A stretch of DNA of 64,000 nt from Morella rubra. Lineage: Eukaryota > Streptophyta > Magnoliopsida > Fagales > Myricaceae. The translations under genes were made by a program, and so were the position numbers. Below the pieces are notes generated by a model, which was not told the DNA's origin, did no database searches, and saw nothing but the letters and a program-made list of their open reading frames with translations. Within the stretch, counting starts at the first letter, position 1. Every line of letters begins with the position of its first letter. Below, one piece after another: positions 57,755 to 64,000 of the stretch. The stretch lies in the NCBI GenBank assembly GCA_003952965.2, contig CM025853.1, forward strand, positions 10,053,161-10,117,160. The letters are read 5' to 3'.

Positions 57755-58180
57755 GGCTTAATTATACAATTTGCATCCCGTTCTTTAAATTTTGACACAT
57801 CACATATATGGACTAGTTTACAGCTTCGATTTCAACCCCTGTCAATTTATATGTTATTTTGAATGAAAAAATCAACCACTTAGATGCAAAGTATCTCAAA
57901 TATGATAGAACGGATTGCAAAATATCAAATCCTTCAAACTACGTGAGTACAAAGTGTAATTAATTCTTTTTGAATATCATGAGTAAAATGGACAAGTACG
58001 TCACGTGTAGAATACATTATATGTGATTGAGATTTTCGTTTGTTTTGAGAAATAAATAAACGGCGGGATGCAAATCGAAGGAATTCAGATCTACGTGATA
58101 AAATGTGTCAAACTTGAAAGAACGAGATGTAAAATATCAAACTTCCCAAACTACAGATGTGCAAAGTGTAATTTATAACC
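57755..58180. mobile_element. MITE with long imperfect TIRs
   Basis: Left ...ATACAATTTGCATCCCGTTC and the inverted right part ...ATTTTACATCTCGTTCTTTC agree over about 60 bp, including TTTGACACAT. No coding capacity. Confidence 0.5.
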
Positions 58181-59199
58181 ATTTTAATTAAGATCTTGGG
58201 AGGAGAGATTTATTGGTCATCGAAATTGAATTTGAAAAAACATATATAAAAAAACTATTTCGCGATTCGTATTCGGAGTGCAAATCTGATCATCCCATCA
58301 TCATGAGACTCAAATTGATCCTTTTGAGGCATTTTTTAAAACGTAAGACGTACGGATCGATCAGTATGAAACGACGAAATTCATGAGCCACCAGTACTAA
58401 TTAATGTTTCAAAAGTATAGTACAAGTCGACATTTTTAAGTCTTGGGAATTCCTCTCATGAACATGCGTATAGTAGTACTAGTAGTCAATATCGGACGAG
58501 ATCAACCCTCCCCATATATTACCGGCCCCAAAACAGCAAACCAAAACATATATATATTTATATCACGGGCACCAATTATTCTGTACCAGAGAATTATTTT
58601 TATTTTAAATTAACCAACTCATTATCATTATCATTGTTTGGGAAGGCAAGTAGTAGTCAATGAGTATATACTGCTTAATCAAAATAATTTATTGAAAATT
58701 AGTAAATAAATTAATAAATTAACCACCTTATATATTATCATTATCATCACTAATGAAGGTTATTGTTTTACTAACCTCTAACAAATTGTCAAGGTCAAGC
58801 TATATAATATGGAGCTTTGCTAATAAAGAATTGCACCCATCACTAAGTACTGATCAGGAAAAAAAAACAATGGACCCGGCCGCAGAGTTAGACAGGTATT
58901 GCACCCATCATTAAGTACTGATCAGTATCATCATTTATTGGTTTTGAATAAATGGCTCAGACAATATAAATAAATAATGGGCTAAATGGAATCATCTAGT
59001 GTGTCAAACTGCGTCTCTCTCTCTCTCTAATTCCCTCCTTCTTGTGGCTATAATATACTAATATATATGAACTTCCATGCGGAGTAATTATATGCTTGCT
59101 TAAATCAATAATTTCTTTATTCATGTATTTTCTATTATAAATTTCACTGTCAATCTGAGTCTAATCCAGCTCTGTTTATTTTTTATTTTTTATTTTTTA
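58181..59199. other. intergenic, AT-rich
   Basis: No gene seen. A direct repeat, TTGCACCCATCA(C/T)TAAGTACTGATCAG, occurs at about 58830 and 58908. A short (TC)n lies at 59013-59027. Confidence 0.45.
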
Positions 59200-59830
59200 G
59201 ATAAGTACACTTTTCACCCCTAAACTTTAGAAGATCTAACACATTGCACTCTTAAACTTTGAATTTTGAGACATTTCATCCTTAAACTTTGGAAGGTTTG
59301 GCACATTACAGGCCTTTAATTTTTTTGTGTTGTTAAAAATTTGAGCAATGGTTTTTTGTATTGTCAAATAGTTGAACAATGAAAATAGATGGCGAGTGCC
59401 TGATCGAATTGATCGGGTCATGTAGGAACAAGGTTCAAGTCTATCGGACTGTTAAGATGCCTCAACATCAATTGCATACATCACTGCACTTCCACTTGAC
59501 ATCTATACCTACTTTCAAATTTTCCGTCAACTTAGACTGAAAATGGTGCATGTGAACTACACATGATTTTTTGATGTGCCCCCCCCCCCAGCTCACCATT
59601 CTACGTTGACCCATGATGAGGATATAAATGTACAATTGCATGCCAAAAAATCATGTCTCGATCACATGTGCCATTTTCTGTCCAAGTTGACAAAAAATTT
59701 TGATGTCACAGTACAATGTGTCAAACCTTCCAAATTAAGTACTTCAAGAGTGAAATGTTTCAAAATTCAAAGTTTTATAATGCAATGTGTTGGATCTTTC
59801 AAAGTCGAAGGTTAAAAAATTGTATTTATC
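59200..59830. mobile_element. long-TIR non-autonomous element
   Basis: Left GATAAGTACACTTTTCACCC and inverted right GATAAATACAATTTTTTAAC lead into about 140 bp of matching arms (AACACATTGCA, AAACTTTGAATTTTGA). A run of 11 C lies at 59579-59589. No transposase. Confidence 0.6.
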
Positions 59831-60549
59831 CCTGTAGGCAAAACACATGCGTTTATTAATCTGGGATTTTTACATACTAGCTAGCATAATACATGACTAA
59901 GCCCACTTGGCCAGCAAATCAGACTAACAGGCTTGAGATCCTTTACCTGAGATCATAAAGCGAGCTTAAAGCCCATATAACCAGAATGACCCATGATCCA
60001 AATCTAGTCTTTCTAGATCCTCTGATCGGGTAACACCTTAAAGGCTGAAAATACCATAAACACACATGGCAATGGCATCCGAAGCTGGGGGAGAGAATAC
60101 GAGATCCAGCAACCGATCAATCTTTCTTGCCCGGAGATTCTTCCTTGAAAACGCCAGCAACAAGGGGCACCCAATATCGCCTAGACAAAAGTGGAGAAGG
60201 ACGTACAGGCCGGGTGGAGGTTGATCGGAGCTGAATGCACCTAGCAGCTAGCGCACAGAAAAGAGGACAGGGAATAGAGTTTTGAGATGTCCAGCTTTCT
60301 CTAGACATTTCAGTGCTGGTTTTTCTCAGCTCTCTAAGTTATTGCATTAGGAATAGTAAATTCTCACTACCAGCTATCAATGGAGAATCTCCCAGCGCAG
60401 TCCCAAGAAAGAATTCTGAAAACAGTTTCTTCATTCAAGCAACTGGCCAGAGGTGGAATATTGTTATTTCGTCACATAAAAACAACTGCATGTAGTCCCG
60501 ATGAAAATCACAAGAGATAATTAGTAGTTGCAGCGCAAAACATTAAAAT
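59831..60549. other. intergenic, unrecognised
   Basis: Slightly GC-richer (60060-60300) with short open frames on both strands that match nothing I know. Could be an old retroelement remnant. Confidence 0.35.
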
Positions 60550-61185
60550 TTAGGAGAAAGTATTGTAAACTTCATACCTATGTCTTAAGTCAATTTGAAA
60601 TCGACGTCGGTGCTTTAAAATTTTTTATTTTGAAATTTGTGGCGCTACATTTTTAAATTCAAGGCCCCATTAAATTTAACGTTTATTAAGACAAAAAATT
60701 TATGTGTCACTTTATGGAGGGGAGAGTCTCCCCTCCAGCGGGAGGAGAGGAAGATCTCCCATCCACTGTGCCGGGCATCCCCTCCGGCGCTAGGTGGCGA
60801 CTCTGCGTCCTGATGAGCTGGCGAGGAGGCTGTCTCCCCACCCCCCTTCCCCCTCCACCACGAATGGGGTCGGGGTGGGGAGTCCACCCCGAACCTTTTC
60901 AGTTTTTTTTTTTTTTTTTTTAAGATTTTAAATTTTAACTTTAGTATTAAATTATAAGCTTTTATTTATTTTAGTTTTTAATTTTTTTAAATATTTATAT
61001 TTTTAATTTATTTTAATGACACATGTCATGTTGCGATTGGACAGAATTTTTTTTTTTCTTAAATATTTCTAACGACATTGGATCTAGTGAGGTTTCTTAC
61101 CAAAATAAAAAATTCAGTGGGCATTTTTATTTTTTCAAAATCCCAATAAGATGCTGAAACTTAACGAGTGATTTGTAATTTTTCC
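60550..61185. mobile_element. relative of the foldback element at 35356
   Basis: The right arm matches the other element (TGACACATGTCATGTTGCGATTG; ACCAAAATAAAAAATTCAGTG). The left arm is diverged. The centre (60715-60900) is a GC-rich segment with CTCCCCTCC/GGAGGGGAG pairs. The open frames on both strands here are simple by-products of this centre. Confidence 0.55.
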
Positions 61186-61770
61186 TATATTTGATCACTT
61201 TTAACTTTTAATTTTTATAAGTTTTATATTTCTTTTCATCCTCAGTAAAGCGCTCAAACTATTTTTTTTTTTTTTTTGTCAAAATGTGTCATGTATGCAT
61301 CTTTGTGTATCCTAGCGATTGCAACGTATATATGAATTCGTTATGAGATAAACGGCAAATTAAGTGGAAGGCGCAAAAGAAGGGACCATGTTCCTAAAAT
61401 TAAAAATTTAGTATGGGTCTCAATTCTAAAATGACATAAAACATATGTATGTAATTTATAATTTTTTCCAAATTTTATTACCCAACTATTCTATTTCAAT
61501 GATTTTTAAACGAACAGATCATGTTCTCCCGCGACCAATTGTAAATTCGCAATGAATATTTCTGGTAAAATATCGATCCCCTTCTTTTTTTGACCCTGCT
61601 GCATGGGAGCAGAGACAAATATTAGAAGAGCTTAGGAAAGTTCCAGACATCTTTTAAGGAATGTGTCTTTGAAGACTATTGTGCGAGACATCTGCGCTTC
61701 CAGCCACCGCATGCTTCCAATGTCCGTCGAATGTTTCCACATGGTTGAGAGTGCTACCATATCGAAGCTC
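61186..61770. other. intergenic, unrecognised
   Basis: A T-run at 61261-61277; no gene or terminal repeat found. Confidence 0.4.
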
Positions 61771-62508
61771 CAAGGGCATTTTTGAGCATAGACAGCCTAG
61801 GCGGTTGTCTAAGGCTCCAACTTCTTATTTTACTTAATATTTAATAGGTTATTCGCCCCTAATTTTAATATTTTAACTTAACAAAAGAAAAAATAAGTCT
61901 CAAAAGATCCGTTAAACTTTTTGAAATCCTCATTTAATGCAAAGAAAAACATAATTCAAAATTTCAAAGGAGATGACTTCCAACTTTAAAATTTAAAAAA
62001 GACTATCGGACTTCAGTCGTTTCTTACTTTATTCCTACTTTTATTATTTATGTTCACCATTTTTCTATTGTGAAGCCATATCCTTCGTTATTTCTAACAA
62101 ACTTTCAAGTGTTGATTCAATTTCAAAATCTCAAAACCGTCATAGCCCTCTTCTTCTTCAAAGTTGTTATTATTCTAACCTTTCAACTTTTAAATTAGTT
62201 TTATACTTTTATATATGTTGTAACTATCACTTTTTTATCTAGAGAAAATTAAGATTAAGTTCAGTACTGTATAGTTTTATTTTAAATTTCTGTGTTGTGT
62301 TAATTGTAGTTATCATTTTCAATTTAGGATAATTTTAAGATATCTAATATGTTTAATAGAAAATAAGAATAGACAATAATTTTGCATCTCATTGTTGATA
62401 TTTTATATTTTAATATAATAATTTATTATAAAAAAAACTCAATTTATTATAAAAAAAACTTTTTTTATGGTTTCACCTAAGGCCCCATTTATCTTAGAGA
62501 CGGCCCTG
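61771..62508. mobile_element. hAT-like non-autonomous element, 738 bp
   Basis: Begins CAAGGGCATTTTTGAG and ends GAGACGGCCCTG. Inside each end lies TCTAAGGC / GCCTTAG-like DNA in inverted order. Flanking octamers CGAAGCTC (61763-61770) and CGAAGCTT (62509-62516) match at 7 of 8, the hAT TSD length. No ORF. Confidence 0.7.
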
Positions 62509-62516
62509 CGAAGCTT

Positions 62517-62823
62517 TGTTTCTATTGTCATTGTTACTGCTAGTTCTCTTCCTCTTGTCATTGTTATTGCTCCATTTTAATAGAGAGAAAAGTTTTAAAA
62601 GATAATAAGTTTAACGCAAAGCAAAAGCATTTTACTAGTTCCACATGTTTCAGCAAGTCAAAGCTAGAGCATGTAGTGTACAACACGCACGAGTTTGACC
62701 AAATAGAAAAATAGGGTACAGACTTTTACAATCCTTCAGGAATTGAAGGTTGGGGCAAACAACATATTACAACTAAAAAGCATACAATACATGATAAACG
62801 GATTAAGATGCATGCACATGGCC
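62517..62823. other. intergenic before the RLP pseudogene
   Basis: An imperfect repeat 'tctattgtcattgttactgct' / 'tcttgtcattgttattgct' at 62521-62571. Nothing else seen. Confidence 0.45.
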
Positions 62824-63550
62824 TCATTTTCTATCAAACTTGATCTTCCCCATACAGCGAATAGCTTTCTTTGTCATCAAGTAAACTATCTTCTCCTTAG
62901 ATTATCAAATCCTTGATAATAACTCGCCTCCATGATCTCTTAACAATGACTGTACCGCAAACTCCTCAAAAGCCAACAATAAAGCCCAATACGATGCTGA
63001 TGTAGGGTGATGCCGAATCAAGTTCTTCTCCAATCTCATTTCTTGTTCCACTGTTATCAATTGGCGTTGTTGGGAGATCATCTTCTTCCCCTGGACAATT
63101 TCTGAAAAGAGGAGGTCCGCAGAGGAAGGAATTACCTTCGTACTTGGATGAGTCATTGAGTGTTTGAAGTTGATTCCCAAATAGAAATTTTTCCAGAGAA
63201 GTTGTTGAATGACAAATTCAGATCACTTAAGAAAGTCCAAGAAGCCAATTCTTGAGGAAGAGAACCAGAAAATGCATTTCTTGAAAGATCAAGAGTTTCT
63301 AAATTTTTCAAATTCCCAATTCCCATGGGGATTTTTCCTATAAAATGAATCCTTGATAGATTTAGGTTGACTAATAGAGAGAGATTTGTTATATCATTAG
63401 GTATTTCTCCTGATAGATTATTATTTGAAAGGTCTATGGAATGGACAAGATCAATGGTTAGATTGGATCTAAATTAGGTTGTTTAAGTGTTTCCTTTCAT
63501 ATACCTGGAGACCAATCTTCGAGTAATTTGTAGTCCTACATGATCTAGTG
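62824..63550 (-). pseudogene. LRR receptor-like protein (RLP), C-terminal remnant
   Basis: On minus from about 63470: S-I-D-L-S-N-N-N-L-S-G-E-I-P, then N-L-N-L-S, I-G-N-L-K-N-L-E-T-L-D-L-S and L-N-L-S-F-N-N-F-S-G-K, i.e. the last four LRRs of a Cf/EIX-type receptor. An extra base near 63180 shifts the frame. The next frame gives N-Q-L-Q-T-L-N, L-C-G-P-P-L, an acidic stretch and a membrane segment (I-V-L-G-F-I-V-G-F) with TGA in place of a likely Trp. A lost base near 62915 hides the cytoplasmic tail, which ends at about 62824. Upstream of 63470 only a weak match remains. Such receptors detect extracellular pathogen or developmental signals; this one is not functional. Confidence 0.8.
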
Positions 63551-63639
63551 GGGAGCTATATTTAAATTAAATGACAAAAAAAAAAAAAAACAAGGACTTA
63601 TCCAACAAAAAAAAAGGGAAACAAAAAAAAGGCAAATGC

Positions 63640-63663
63640 GGGGGGGGGGGGGGGGGGGGGGGG
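63640..63663. repeat. 24-base G homopolymer
   Basis: An unbroken run of G flanked by A-rich DNA (63580-63630). May be inflated or shortened by sequencing error. Confidence 0.85.
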
Positions 63664-64000
63664 AGAAAAAGATGGAACTATGATGAATAAATTAAATAGG
63701 CTTTAGAAAAGAGACTAATGAAAAAGACGTCCCATGGTAATTATCGTACGTTCGCCATCGGATTTGGGTTTTGGAGATCGACGGCACTACTGGCCTTCTA
63801 GCAGTAAGATTGCCCTATCACGAGTTCCATCTGGGCTCCCCAAAACGTGAATTATTGCAAACACTTTGGTAATGTGTCGACACTTCCTATACTTAGCTAA
63901 AAAGTCATTTTGAATGGCCTGGAAAGGGGAGTTAGTTCAATGTGTCGATACTTAGAATGTGTCGACACTTTTAACACTTAGTCATAAAAAAATGTTCTTT
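63664..64000. other. intergenic with GTGTCGACAC repeats
   Basis: ATGTGTCGACACTT at 63870 and 63957 and ATGTGTCGATACTT at 63939 form a small cluster of a palindromic motif at the window edge. No gene seen. Confidence 0.5.

Noticed and set aside
60645..60923. Overlapping frames on both strands with Pro/Gly/Ser content
   Set aside because: GC-rich centre of a foldback element; both strands are open only because of base composition.

Overview
This is a stretch of a dicot plant nuclear genome, probably a woody species. It is AT-rich, its genes have introns, and it is packed with plant transposon families (CACTA, MULE/Pack-MULE, hAT, copia, TRIM) plus an endogenous pararetrovirus fragment. I cannot name the species. 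I see no tRNA, rRNA, CRISPR array or prokaryotic-style operon. Only one host gene looks intact: a four-exon PLAC8 / plant cadmium resistance-type gene on + at 56203-57147. A second copy at 6742-7638 keeps the same exon layout but is broken at three or more places. The two copies belong to a segmental duplication whose units have since been filled with different insertions.

Layout. 1-6640: intergenic DNA with a duplicated block (1284-2045 and 4906-5545), small MITEs, a CACTA end fragment and a long-TIR element. 6742-7638: PCR pseudogene. 7653-21603: a 13.95 kb CACTA element inserted in the 3' flank of that pseudogene. It carries a small coiled-coil gene, a gene resembling the 'putative plant transposon protein' family, a TNP2 transposase region with an internal tandem duplication, a DUF4216-like region and a TNPA-like (Transposase_24) gene, all damaged. 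22038-22431: a 394 bp TRIM with a perfect target duplication. 24088-31991: a minus-strand Ty1/copia element with a perfect TSD. Its integrase is split by a 3.2 kb long-LTR-like repeat (26837-30038). 32656-36079: more long-TIR and foldback elements. About 36137-51589: a nest of insertions, perhaps inside one hAT-like shell, holding a second copy of the 3.2 kb repeat family, the pararetrovirus fragment (39495-42757) and a 7.7 kb CACTA (43058-50782). 53160-55571: a Pack-MULE with a perfect 9 bp TSD carrying pieces of an ACOS5/4CL-like gene and a PPR gene. 57148-62516: intergenic DNA with MITEs and a hAT element. 62824-63550: 3' end of a broken LRR receptor-like protein gene on minus.

The two CACTA elements are the most interesting part. 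Both repeat one plan: a block of short palindrome-like CGTCCGGACG/CGTTCGAACG motifs, a pyrimidine-rich leader exon ending in a good splice donor, then an ORF. Three such units lie in a row before the transposase region. The smaller element lost TNP2 and most of TNPA and holds a hAT transposase 3' fragment in their place. At that junction there are about 20 bp copied from the element's own first gene.
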